DNA of 64,000 nt from Fretibacterium fastidiosum. Lineage in GTDB: Bacteria > Synergistota > Synergistia > Synergistales > Aminobacteriaceae. The translations under genes and the position numbers were made by a program. Positions 51,749 through 60,586 of this stretch are shown here, piece by piece (the stretch's first letter is position 1; the number at the start of each line of letters is the position of its first letter). The notes beneath the pieces are model-generated. The model had not been told where the DNA came from and did no database searches. It worked only from the letters and a program-made list of their open reading frames with translations. The stretch is taken from the NCBI RefSeq assembly GCF_964642095.1, contig NZ_OZ209244.1, positions 1,984,001 to 2,048,000 on the forward strand. Direction: 5' to 3'.

Positions 51749-53112
51749 GCGAAGTCGGGCAGTCCCTCGTCCAGGAGGCGCCTCTTGACGTCGGCCATGA
51801 TGAGCTCCAGGTCCTCCTGGCTGCGCCCCTCGCAGCGGACGGTGATGACCGGCTGGGTGTTGGACGCGCGGATCAGCCCCCAGCCACCGGGGTAGAGGAT
51901 GCGGATGCCGTCGTGGGTCAGCCCCTGATGGTCCTTGAGGGCCTTCTCCCGGATCCGGCTCACGACGTCGAACTTCTCCTCGTCCGGGCAGTCGATGCGG
52001 GCCTCCTCCGTCGTGGGGTAGAGGGGGATGGAGCTCATGAGCTCGGAGAGCTTCCTGCCGGTCTTCGCCAGAATGCGCAGCACCCGACCGGCCGCGTAGA
52101 AGGAGTCGTCGAAGCCGTAGTACTCGTCGGCGAAGAACATGTGTCCCGAATACTCACCGGCGAAGGGGGAGCCGATCTCGCGCATCTTGGCCTTGATCAC
52201 GGAGTGCCCCGACTTCCAGAAGAGGGGACGCCCCCCCAGCCTCTCGACCTCCTCGGCCAGAGCCATGGTGCACTTGGGCTCGATGATGACCTCCGCGCCG
52301 GGGTGCTCCTCCATGATCTCGCGCCAGTAGAGGGCCATGAGCCGGTCGCCGAAGATCACCTCGCCGCGCTCGTCCACGACGCCGATGCGGTCCGCGTCGC
52401 CGTCGAAGGCGAAGCCTGCGTCCGCGCCCGCCTCCCGGACGCAGGCGATGAGGTCCTGGAGGTTCTCGCGCTTCTGGGGGTCCGGATGGTGGTTGGGGAA
52501 GCGTCCGTCGGGCGTCCCGTAGAGCTCGGTGCAGTCGCAGCCCAGGAGCTCGAAGAACCGTTTGGTGAAGGGCCCCGCCGCCCCGTTGCCGCTGTCGCAG
52601 ACCACGCGGAACCGCCGATGGAAGGGCTGAAACCTGGACTTCAGCATGGACAGGTAGGCGTCCGGGATGGACTGATGCGTCAGAGCACCCTGCCCCGTCC
52701 TGAACTCCCCGGAGTCCGCGATGCGGCGGATGGCCTGGACGTCGTCGCCCCACAGCGTGGCCTTGTCCCAACAGAGCTTCAGTCCGTTCATGTTGGGCGG
52801 GTTGTGGCTCCCGGTGATCATGATGCCGCCCATGAGGTCCAGGTGGTGCAGGCTCCAGTAGAGCATGGGCGTGGTGAGCGTGCCCACGTCGATCACGCCA
52901 ACGCCGGCGGCGAGGACGCCCCGGGTCAGCGCGGCGCGGATGCGGGGCGTCGAGAGCCTGACGTCCCCGCCGATCGACATCCTGTTGAAGCCGCGGTCAA
53001 GGAGCCACGTGCCGTAGCTTCTGCCGATGGTCTCGACGACGGCGTCCGTCAGGTCCCGGTCTGCGTCGCCCCGAATGTCGTACTCCCTGAAGATGTGCGG
53101 TGACAGTGCCAT
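51736..53112 (-). CDS. manB: Phosphomannomutase/phosphoglucomutase
   Basis: The ATG at 53112 gives 458 residues. The four alpha-phosphohexomutase motifs are visible: IFREYDIRGD, the phosphoserine loop ITGSHNPPNMNGLK, the metal loop AFDGDADRIGVVD and the sugar loop GEYSGHMFF, plus the phosphate loop RASNTQPVITVRCEG near the end. It interconverts hexose 1- and 6-phosphates for cell-envelope sugars; dual mannose/glucose specificity is likely. Confidence 0.93.
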   Translation of the reverse strand: MALSPHIFREYDIRGDADRDLTDAVVETIGRSYGTWLLDRGFNRMSIGGDVRLSTPRIRAALTRGVLAAGVGVIDVGTLTTPMLYWSLHHLDLMGGIMITGSHNPPNMNGLKLCWDKATLWGDDVQAIRRIADSGEFRTGQGALTHQSIPDAYLSMLKSRFQPFHRRFRVVCDSGNGAAGPFTKRFFELLGCDCTELYGTPDGRFPNHHPDPQKRENLQDLIACVREAGADAGFAFDGDADRIGVVDERGEVIFGDRLMALYWREIMEEHPGAEVIIEPKCTMALAEEVERLGGRPLFWKSGHSVIKAKMREIGSPFAGEYSGHMFFADEYYGFDDSFYAAGRVLRILAKTGRKLSELMSSIPLYPTTEEARIDCPDEEKFDVVSRIREKALKDHQGLTHDGIRILYPGGWGLIRASNTQPVITVRCEGRSQEDLELIMADVKRRLLDEGLPDFAWTF

Positions 53113-53132
53113 TCGGTCTCCCCTTCCTGCGC

Positions 53133-54221
53133 CTACCGCCGTTTGAGGACGTCCTTGAGGACGTCCATGCCGCGGGCTACGAGCGCCTCGTCCGCCTGGG
53201 AGCCCATGTGCCCGACGCGGAACACGCGCCCCGCCAGGGAGCCGTAGTTGCCGCCCAGGGCGAGGCCCCGCGCGCGAAGCGCCGCGTCGAGCGCCTCCCA
53301 GGTCCAGCCTTCGGGGACGTAAAAGGCCGTGACGCTGGGGGAGGAGACGGCCTCGTCCAGCGGGAAGAGCCGAAGTCCCATCTCGCGCCCCCTTCGGCGG
53401 CACAGGGCGGCCGCCCTCTCGTGGCGGTCGTAGGCGTGTTCCAGTCCCTCCTCCATGATCGCGGAGAGGGCCGCGTGCAGCCCCGCCATGGCCTGCCAGT
53501 CGTGGGTGTAGGGCATGGCGTGTACCGCAGGGACCTCCCGCCAGGGCAGGTAGGCCTCGTAGCCGCTGTAGCGCACCTCCTCGATGACCTTCCACGCCCG
53601 GTCCGACAGGGTCGAGATGGAGAGCGAGGGCGTCATGGACAGGACCTTCTGGCTGCCCAGGAGGCCGATGTCGATGCCGTTTTCATCGACGTCCACGGCA
53701 GCGGCCCCGGCACTCGACACGAAGTCGACGACGAAGAGGGCTCCCACCTCCCGCGCGATCTCACCGAGCTCCTTGATGCAGGGGGTCAGCGTTCCGGAGG
53801 GCGTCTCGCAGTGTACGGCCGTGATGACCTTCGGCCGGAAGCGCAGCGCGGCCTCGCGCACCTTCTTGAAGTCAGGGGTCTGGTCGTGAGGGGCGGCGCA
53901 GAGCTCCGCCTCTGCGCCGATGGCCCGCGCCATGTCGGCGAACCCCTCGCCGAACAGACCCGACGCCACGGCCAGGAGCCGGTCGCCGGGCTTCAGGGTG
54001 CACTTCAGGGCGCCCCACAGGATGGACATGGCCTCGCCCAGCGTGATGACGACGTCCCCCTTCGTCCCCAGAAGCCTCCGGACGAGCTTCTGGTTGTCCG
54101 CGTAGAGCTCAAAGAACTCTCCTTCGAGGTCCGAGCTTCCAAAGTCCGTGTTCCACGCGTCCCGAACCCTCTGGGGGATGGAAGTCGGTCCGGGGACCAG
54201 CGCGATAGGATAAGTCTTCAT
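53133..54221 (-). CDS. Class V aminotransferase (alanine-glyoxylate/serine-pyruvate type)
   Basis: The 362-residue protein starts with ALVPGPTSIPQRVRDA and has the PLP lysine in LLGSQKVLSMTPS near residue 190, with VDFVSSAGAAAVDV before it. Enzymes of this type move amino groups between alanine, serine, glyoxylate or 2-aminoethylphosphonate. The exact pair of substrates is unknown. Confidence 0.9.
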   Translation of the reverse strand: MKTYPIALVPGPTSIPQRVRDAWNTDFGSSDLEGEFFELYADNQKLVRRLLGTKGDVVITLGEAMSILWGALKCTLKPGDRLLAVASGLFGEGFADMARAIGAEAELCAAPHDQTPDFKKVREAALRFRPKVITAVHCETPSGTLTPCIKELGEIAREVGALFVVDFVSSAGAAAVDVDENGIDIGLLGSQKVLSMTPSLSISTLSDRAWKVIEEVRYSGYEAYLPWREVPAVHAMPYTHDWQAMAGLHAALSAIMEEGLEHAYDRHERAAALCRRRGREMGLRLFPLDEAVSSPSVTAFYVPEGWTWEALDAALRARGLALGGNYGSLAGRVFRVGHMGSQADEALVARGMDVLKDVLKRR

Positions 54222-54288
54222 GATTGCAATAACTCCTTTGTCTGATAGTTTGTGTCCCTGGCGTTCCCGTCAGCGGCCTGCCTTCCCG

Positions 54289-54762
54289 CTACCTCTCGAG
54301 CGCGGAGACGGCACGGCCGGCCAGGTCCAGGAGCTCCGCCTCGTCTGTTCCGGAGCCCTCGAGGGTCAGCGTCGTGTCGGGGCTGACGGCTACGGCCAGG
54401 GCCGGAGCCAGGAGTGGATGGCGCTCCAGGATCGCGCGCCGCCCCGCCACATCGAGGACGCGGTAAGCCCCGTCCTCGTCCATCACGCCGCCGCCGGCAC
54501 CTGCCGCGGCAGGCACGCGCAGTGGGCCGGGGCCCTTCCCCTCCATGAGGTTCACCTCGACGCGCCGCCTGGGGGCCTCGCGGGCGTAGACCCGCCGCGT
54601 CCACCGGCCCAGGTCCTCGGAGGCCGTCTGGAGCGGCGTGACGTCCTCCGAGACGAGGCGCCATGGGCCGAGGGCGTCGGGCAGGGAAGCGCCTCGGGCC
54701 GGCACGCCGCTCAGCGTCAAGAGGGCGCAGCACAGAAAAAGGGTACTGGATCTCGCTTTGAT
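54289..54762 (-). CDS. Exported small protein with an apparent ATC start
   Basis: The frame reads ATC-AAA-GCG-AGA from 54762, 9 bases after AAAGGAG, and gives 157 residues. With initiator Met the N-terminus would be MKARSSTLFLCCALLTLSG, a good signal peptide. The nearest ordinary start (TTG at 54720) would lose it. An in-frame TGA lies two codons upstream, so no longer version exists. The mature protein (WRLVSEDVTPLQTASEDLG, REAPRRRVEVNLMEGKGPG) is unassigned. Confidence 0.6.
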   Translation of the reverse strand: MKARSSTLFLCCALLTLSGVPARGASLPDALGPWRLVSEDVTPLQTASEDLGRWTRRVYAREAPRRRVEVNLMEGKGPGPLRVPAAAGAGGGVMDEDGAYRVLDVAGRRAILERHPLLAPALAVAVSPDTTLTLEGSGTDEAELLDLAGRAVSALER

Positions 54763-54840
54763 GATGGATCACTCCTTTGGGGTTGACGAGTCATCTTCCT
54801 GGAGCTTTTTGATTTTCAGATGGGCCGCGCCTCCTGAGGG

Positions 54841-55245
54841 CTATTGCTGGCGCAGCTCGTCGGCTTTTTCCTGGGCGAAGTCGCGCGAGATGTCCCTGAC
54901 GTCGAGGGCGTTGGCCGAAAAGCCCCCCGCCGTCGTGCGGCCCCCCCCTCCCGCGTCGGGCATGGACGTCGAGAGCGTCAGGCGCAGGTCCTCCTCCTTG
55001 ATGCCGAGGTCGGTGAGTTCGGACATGAGCTTGTTGTAGAGCCAGCCCACGTCCCTCGCGTCGTTGTCCTCGTAGCGCGCCCAGATCCTGCAGGGCCAGG
55101 AGAGCCTGCGGGACGTCCTCCATTGGGGAAGACAGAACAGCGCGTCCTTGATGAGACCGCTGTTGATGCGCTGCATAAAAATGCCCGCCATCAGGCGGAG
55201 CACGTGCTCGTCCTTGTCCCTTCTGTTCCTGTAGCGTGTGGCCAT
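54841..55245 (-). CDS. Conserved-looking cytoplasmic protein of unknown function
   Basis: The product has 134 residues with a charged N-terminus (MATRYRNRRDKDEHVLRLM), no signal peptide or membrane segment, a central WPCRIWARYEDNDARDVGWLYNKL and a Gly-rich turn (DAGGGGRTTAGG). Codon use and composition match the host. I do not recognise a family. It is the first gene of the long minus-strand run. Confidence 0.6.
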   Translation of the reverse strand: MATRYRNRRDKDEHVLRLMAGIFMQRINSGLIKDALFCLPQWRTSRRLSWPCRIWARYEDNDARDVGWLYNKLMSELTDLGIKEEDLRLTLSTSMPDAGGGGRTTAGGFSANALDVRDISRDFAQEKADELRQQ

Positions 55246-55458
55246 GTTCAGATCCTCTTCAACAATTAATAATCGTTTTTTGCGCTGAAGCGGCCTCCGA
55301 AGTTTAAGGCGTTTGCCGCTTTCGCTGTCTGCGCGTTTATAGTATATACTTTTAGCCGAGATGGTACAGAGGCGTTAGGCGGAAAATTTGGGACGGGCGT
55401 CCCCCGCGCAGCGCAGAGGGGCCGGGCCGCACGCCGGGCGCCATGGAGGGATGCAGTT

Positions 55459-57396
55459 CTGATCGACATCAAGGGGCTGAGGCTCGCTTTCGGGGAAAAG
55501 GTGATCTTTGACGGCGTCAACTGCCGCGTCGGAGACGATGCGCGGCTGGGGGTCGTGGGCAGCAACGGCTCCGGCAAGACGACGCTCCTGCGCGTCCTGA
55601 TGGGGGATGTGGTGCCGGACGGGGGGACCGTCGAGCGCTCCAAAGGGCTCACGGTGGGTTGCCTGCCGCAGGACCTCGTCGAGCTTGAGCCCGTGCCGCT
55701 GATGGACTTCCTCAAGGACCGCGCCGGCATCGCGGCGATCGAGGCCCGCCTGCGCGAGACGGAGGCCCGCCTGTCGGAGGCCGCGTCGGGTTCCGTTGAG
55801 CTCTCCTCCCTCCTGGAGGAGCACGCGCGGCTTGAGCGCCGTTTCGAGCTGTCGGGAGGCTTCGCCTTCGAGTCCATGGCCTTGAAGGTGCTGCACGGCC
55901 TGGGCTTTCGCCGGGACGACGGCGTGAAGAACTGCGCCGATTTTTCGGGCGGGTGGAAGATGCGCGTCGCCATGGCGGCGCTCCTGCTCTCCGCTCCGGA
56001 CGTGCTGCTGCTGGATGAGCCGACGAACCACCTGGACACGGAGAGCATGGAGTGGCTTGAGGGGTGGCTGCGGGGGCATAGGGGGGCAGTCGTCGCGGTG
56101 TCCCACGACCGACGGTTTCTGGAGAACACGGTCGCGCAGATCGCGGACCTCGAGCGCGGCAGCCTGACGCTCTATCCCTACGATTACGACCGTTACCTCA
56201 CGGCGAAGGCGGAGTCGCGCGCGCAGCTGGAGCAGAGCGCCGAGGCCCAACAGCGTCAGATCGAGCGGATACAGCAGTTCGTCTCGCGCTTTCGCTACAA
56301 GGCGACGAAGGCCGCGCAGGTCCAGAGCCGGCTGAAACAGCTGTCCAAGATGGAGGTCATCGAGCTGGAGGGCCCGGAGAGGAACGTGCGCTTCCGCATT
56401 CCGGAGGCGCCGCCCAGCGGCCGGGAGGTGCTGAAGGCGACGGACCTGTCGAAGCGCTACGGGGACCTCTGCGTGTTCGACGGCCTAAACTTCACTGTCG
56501 AGCGGGGGGAGCGCACGGCCCTGGTGGGCGTGAACGGAGCGGGCAAGTCTACGTTGCTTCGTCTTCTAAGCGGCGTGGAGCAGTCGACGCGCGGCACGGT
56601 GCGCCTGGGACACAACGTGAAGCCCGCCTTCTACTCCCAGGAGAGCGCGCAGAACGTGGACTACGCCCGCACGATCTGGGAGGAGGCCCGCGCGGCTCCC
56701 TCGCGCCTGAACGACGTGGAGCGGCGCAGCCTCCTGGGGGCGTTCCTGTTCTCCGGGGACGACATCCACAAGCCGGTCGCGGTGCTGTCGGGCGGCGAGA
56801 AGGCGCGGCTGGCGCTCTACAAGCTGATGCTGGCGGAGACGAACTTCCTCGTGCTGGACGAGCCGACGAACCACCTGGACCAGACGACCCGGGACGTCGT
56901 GCAGCGCGCCCTGCTGCAGTACCAGGGGACCCTCCTGATCGTGTCCCACGACCGCAGCTTTCTGGACGTCCTGGCCGAGCGCGTGCTGGAGATTCGGGAC
57001 GGTTGTCTCTACGACTATCCGGGCAACTACTCGTGGTTCCTGGAGAAGCGGGAGGAAGCGCTGGCGCGGGCGGAAGCTGAGGCGGCCGGGGTTGAGGCGC
57101 GGGACCTTCGATCCCGCGAGGCCCGGCGTGCCGCCGCGGAGGAGCGTCAGCGCGTCATGGCTGCGGCGCGGGAGATCAAGAGGAAGCTGGACCCCCTGGA
57201 GGAGCGGATCGGACGGATGGAGGCCCGGCAGGCTGAGATCGACGCGGAGCTCTGCGATGCGTCGGTCCTGTGCGACTCCTGTCGGGTTCAGGCGCTCATG
57301 GTGGAGCGCGGCGCCATCGCGGCGGACCTGCCGGCGGCCTATGAGGAGTGGGAGCGGCTGTCCACGCAGCTCGAGGCCGTCCGCCAGGAGCGGTGA
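55459..57396 (+). CDS. ABC-F family ATPase with C-terminal coiled coil (Uup/YheS type), CTG start
   Basis: The protein has 645 residues if started at CTG 55459, 8 bases after GGAGGG; the encoded LIDIKGLRLAFGEKVIFDGV aligns with ABC-F N-termini, and no other start lies upstream in frame. Two ABC cassettes follow: Walker A GSNGSGKT (34-41) and GVNGAGKST (about 357-365), each with a DEPTNHLD Walker B. The linker and a Glu/Arg-rich C-terminal coiled coil complete the layout. ABC-F proteins act on ribosomes, in translation control or antibiotic protection, not in transport. Confidence 0.9.
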   Translation: MIDIKGLRLAFGEKVIFDGVNCRVGDDARLGVVGSNGSGKTTLLRVLMGDVVPDGGTVERSKGLTVGCLPQDLVELEPVPLMDFLKDRAGIAAIEARLRETEARLSEAASGSVELSSLLEEHARLERRFELSGGFAFESMALKVLHGLGFRRDDGVKNCADFSGGWKMRVAMAALLLSAPDVLLLDEPTNHLDTESMEWLEGWLRGHRGAVVAVSHDRRFLENTVAQIADLERGSLTLYPYDYDRYLTAKAESRAQLEQSAEAQQRQIERIQQFVSRFRYKATKAAQVQSRLKQLSKMEVIELEGPERNVRFRIPEAPPSGREVLKATDLSKRYGDLCVFDGLNFTVERGERTALVGVNGAGKSTLLRLLSGVEQSTRGTVRLGHNVKPAFYSQESAQNVDYARTIWEEARAAPSRLNDVERRSLLGAFLFSGDDIHKPVAVLSGGEKARLALYKLMLAETNFLVLDEPTNHLDQTTRDVVQRALLQYQGTLLIVSHDRSFLDVLAERVLEIRDGCLYDYPGNYSWFLEKREEALARAEAEAAGVEARDLRSREARRAAAEERQRVMAAAREIKRKLDPLEERIGRMEARQAEIDAELCDASVLCDSCRVQALMVERGAIAADLPAAYEEWERLSTQLEAVRQER

Positions 57397-57456
57397 GGCC
57401 GCACGGCGACCCTTTGAGGTGAAGGGACGGCGTCCGGGGTTGAGGAGGTGCGCGGC

Positions 57457-57822
57457 GTGTACGAGTTTTCCCTGACGAAGTCGGTGAACGATACGATCCT
57501 GGGCATGTGCCGGAACTCCGGGTGGCGCCGCGTGCGCCGCATCGTGCTGAAGGTGGGCGGGATGCGGCGGGTCAACCCGGAGCTGATGGCCTATGCCTTC
57601 GGCAGGATATCCAGGGGCGCCCCGACGGAGGGGGCGAACCTGTCCATCATGGTGCTGCCCGTCACGTTTCGCTGCCACGCCTGCGGCCGGGAGGTCCAGA
57701 GCGAGGGCACGGAGTTCGTGTGTTCGGCGTGCGGCAGCAAGGACGTGGAGCTGGTGTCGGGACTCGAGTTCGCCATCGAGTTCCTGGAGGTCGAGGGAGG
57801 CGCCCCGCACTTGGGTGACTAG
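57457..57822 (+). CDS. hypA: HypA-like nickel metallochaperone, lacking His2
   Basis: A GTG at 57457 is best placed 9 bases after GGAGG and gives 121 residues. The fold matches HypA: N-terminal EFSLTKSVNDTILGMC, the strand IVLKVGGMRRVNPELMAYAF and a zinc site of Cys73-x2-Cys76 and Cys89-x2-Cys92. HypA normally begins Met-His-Glu, and His2 binds nickel; here the second residue is Tyr. HypA delivers nickel to hydrogenase or urease. No other hyp genes are near, so either the Ni function is altered or the protein has another role. Confidence 0.85.
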   Translation: MYEFSLTKSVNDTILGMCRNSGWRRVRRIVLKVGGMRRVNPELMAYAFGRISRGAPTEGANLSIMVLPVTFRCHACGREVQSEGTEFVCSACGSKDVELVSGLEFAIEFLEVEGGAPHLGD

Positions 57823-57895
57823 AATTCCCGGACGGATTGGCGCTGGAGCAGCGCCTTGCGTCCGGAGGGACGCTTCGCGCAGAACGGAGAAGAAC

Positions 57896-59944
57896 ATGTT
57901 GGAAAACGATATCCTTGAACGCCTCTCGCCCCGTCAGCGGGAAGCGGTGACCTACGTTGACGGGCCGCTTCTCATCCTGGCCGGCGCCGGCAGCGGCAAG
58001 ACGCGCGTCCTGACCCACAAGGTGGCCTGGCTGATTGCCGAAGGGCTGGCCCGGCCGTGGGAGATCACGGCGGTGACCTTCACCAACAAGGCGGCGGGCG
58101 AGATGCGGGAGCGCGTGTCGGCGCTGGTCCCCGATGGGGCGGACAAGGTGTGGGTCAGCACCTTCCACGCCTTCGGGCTGCGCTTCCTGTTCCGGAACCC
58201 CGAGGCGGTGGAACGCCTGACGGGGCTGAGGACGGGGTTCGCCGTGCTGGATCGGGGCGACAGCCGTTCGCTGGTGGGGCAGATCATGGAGCGCCTGGGC
58301 GTCAACACCAAGGATACCGCTCCGGCCTCCGTGCTGGACGCCATCTCGCGCGACTGGGCGGCCTGGGCGCCGGGCCCGCGGGAGCCCCTTCTGGAAGGGC
58401 TCTACCTCGACATCGCAAACGAGTACCGCCGCGCGCTGCGGGAGCGCAACGCCGTCGACTTCGACGACCTGATGGTGCTCCCGCTCCAGGTGCTGACGCA
58501 GGATCGGGAGCTTCGAGAGAGGGAACAGGCTCGGATCCGGTGGCTCCTGGTGGACGAGTTTCAGGACGTCAACAGACCGCAGTACCTCCTGCTCCGCAAC
58601 CTGGTGGGGCCGGACTGCCTGCTGAACGTGGTGGGCGACCCGGACCAGTCCATCTACGGCTGGCGTGGAGCGGACATCGGGATGATCCTGAACTTCGAGC
58701 GCGACTTCAGGGGTGAGGAGGGCCACGCGGACGCGAAGACGATCGTGCTGGACGAGAACTACCGGTCGACGGGCAACATCCTGGCCGCCTCCAACGCCTT
58801 GATCCGCAACAACTCCACGCGCATGAAGAAGGACCTCAGGACCTCGCGGGGCATGGGGGAGAAGGTCTACACCCTGCTGGCGAACAGCGACCTGCAGGAG
58901 GCGGACTTCATCACGGCGGAGATCGCCCGCCTCAAAGCGCACCATGGCTACGACTACGGGAACATCGCGCTCCTCTATCGGCAGAACGCCATGAGCCGCC
59001 TCTACGAGCAGAAGTTTCTGGAGCTGGGCATCCCTTACCGCATCGTGCGCGGCGTGGCGTTTTACGAGCGCCGGGAGGTTCGGGACGTCCTGGCGCTCCT
59101 GAAGCTGGCGCTGAACCCGAACGACCTCACCTCCTTCGAGCGGGCTGCGGAGTTCGCCGTCAAGGGCATGGGGCCGAAGCGCCGCGAGGATTGGACCTCA
59201 TGGCTTGCGTCGGGCGCCGTCCCCACGTCGCCGGCCTCAGACTTCTGGGGGGCGGCCGCGAAGGGGGCCTGGCCCGTTCGGGGGCAGGTGGGGGCTGCGG
59301 CGGCGGAGTTCGCGGCGCACATGGCACGCCTCCTCGCGGTATCGGAGCGGGGGATCGGTCCCGCTGTGGACTACGTGCTGAACCAGATGGGCTACGAGGA
59401 GCTCTTGAGGTCGAAGGAGCCGGAGAGCTGGGAGGAACGCTACGACAACGTGATGGAGCTTCGCTCCGTGGTGCCGGAGGGGGGCCTCTCGGAGGCGCTG
59501 GCGGAGGCGGCGCTCTTCACGGACGCGGACCGGCAGGATGACTCCGGGAACGCCGTGGGGCTTTTGACGCTGCACGCGGCCAAGGGGCTGGAGTTCCCCG
59601 TCGTGTTCCTGGTGGGCATGGAGGAGGACGTCTTCCCCAGCTCCCGCGCCAAGGATCAGCCGGACCAGCTGGAGGAGGAGCGGCGCCTGTGCTACGTGGG
59701 CATGACCCGTGCGGAGGAGCGGCTCTACCTCACGGCGGCCCGCAGCCGCCGCCTGTACGGCACGACGCTCAGCAAGGGCTTCTCGCGCTTCATCTACGAG
59801 GTTCCGGAGCAGTATCGCGAGATCGACGACCGGGCCGGCGAGGGACGCGGGTGGGACGAGGGGTACGGCGGCGGAGGGAGGCGACGTTCCTATGGCGGCT
59901 ATGGCAAGGGCTATCGCCCTTACGGGGGACGTTGGGGCGGGTAA
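57896..59944 (+). CDS. pcrA: UvrD/PcrA-type DNA helicase
   Basis: The ATG at 57896 gives 682 residues. SF1A helicase motifs are in order: LSPRQREAV and GAGSGKT (30-36), TFTNKAAGEMRERV, DEFQDVNRPQ, GDPDQSIYGWRGA, LDENYRST, LLTLHAAKGLEFPVVFLVGM and RLCYVGMTRAEERLYL. The protein unwinds DNA in repair and removes replication blocks. Its C-terminal Gly/Arg/Tyr tail (YGGGGRRRSYGGYGKGY) is encoded where the coaE gene already begins, so the two coding regions overlap by about 50 bases. Confidence 0.96.
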   Translation: MLENDILERLSPRQREAVTYVDGPLLILAGAGSGKTRVLTHKVAWLIAEGLARPWEITAVTFTNKAAGEMRERVSALVPDGADKVWVSTFHAFGLRFLFRNPEAVERLTGLRTGFAVLDRGDSRSLVGQIMERLGVNTKDTAPASVLDAISRDWAAWAPGPREPLLEGLYLDIANEYRRALRERNAVDFDDLMVLPLQVLTQDRELREREQARIRWLLVDEFQDVNRPQYLLLRNLVGPDCLLNVVGDPDQSIYGWRGADIGMILNFERDFRGEEGHADAKTIVLDENYRSTGNILAASNALIRNNSTRMKKDLRTSRGMGEKVYTLLANSDLQEADFITAEIARLKAHHGYDYGNIALLYRQNAMSRLYEQKFLELGIPYRIVRGVAFYERREVRDVLALLKLALNPNDLTSFERAAEFAVKGMGPKRREDWTSWLASGAVPTSPASDFWGAAAKGAWPVRGQVGAAAAEFAAHMARLLAVSERGIGPAVDYVLNQMGYEELLRSKEPESWEERYDNVMELRSVVPEGGLSEALAEAALFTDADRQDDSGNAVGLLTLHAAKGLEFPVVFLVGMEEDVFPSSRAKDQPDQLEEERRLCYVGMTRAEERLYLTAARSRRLYGTTLSKGFSRFIYEVPEQYREIDDRAGEGRGWDEGYGGGGRRRSYGGYGKGYRPYGGRWGG

Positions 59945-60497
59945 GTCCACCGTCGCCGGCCTGCTGGAGGGGATGGGGGGCGTGCGCCTTGACGCGGACG
60001 CCATCGCCCTGGAGCAGTGGAGGAGGCCGGAGGTCGCCCGCGCCGCCGCGCGCCGTTGGGGGCGCCGGGTCCTGGACCCGTCGGGCGGGATCGTCCGAGG
60101 CGCCGTGGCTGGACGCATCTTTACGGACCGCGCGGAGTACGACTGGGCCTGCGGGCTCATGCATCCCCTGGTGATGGCTGAGCTGGAACGCCGCGTCGCC
60201 GAGCTTTCGCCGGACCGCTGGGCCGTCGCGGAGGTGCCGCTTCTGTTCGAGGTGGGGCGCCCCGCGTGGGTCACGGCGGCGGTCTTCGTCACGGCGCCCC
60301 GCGCGCTGCGCATAGCGCGCTGTCGCGAGCGCGGCTGGGGCGAGGACGAGCTGACCCGCCGGGAAGCCTTTTACCTGCCATCGGACGAGCGGATGGCCTT
60401 GAGCGACTTCGTCCTCAACAACGAGGGGGACCTGGCGTCCCTGCGCCGGAAGGCGGAGGCGATCGTTCAGGATATCCATCAGAACCCCTATCCATGA
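59892..60497 (+). CDS. coaE: Dephospho-CoA kinase
   Basis: The ATG at 59892 follows GGGAGGCGACG; a second ATG at 59901 is also possible. The product has 201 residues with the P-loop LTGDVGAGKSTVAG, VRLDADAIALEQW, the lid GRIFTDRAEYDW...HPLV and VAEVPLLFEVG. It phosphorylates dephospho-CoA at the 3' hydroxyl, the last step of CoA synthesis. It starts 53 bases inside pcrA, in another frame. Confidence 0.94.
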   Translation: MAAMARAIALTGDVGAGKSTVAGLLEGMGGVRLDADAIALEQWRRPEVARAAARRWGRRVLDPSGGIVRGAVAGRIFTDRAEYDWACGLMHPLVMAELERRVAELSPDRWAVAEVPLLFEVGRPAWVTAAVFVTAPRALRIARCRERGWGEDELTRREAFYLPSDERMALSDFVLNNEGDLASLRRKAEAIVQDIHQNPYP

Positions 60498-60586
60498 CGA
60501 CTTCTTGCCTGTTTGTTTGCAGCGTCTGGTGCGGGCATGGGGGCTGCAAGGTCATTTTTTGTCGTCGTCTGGCTTCTTTTGTTTTT

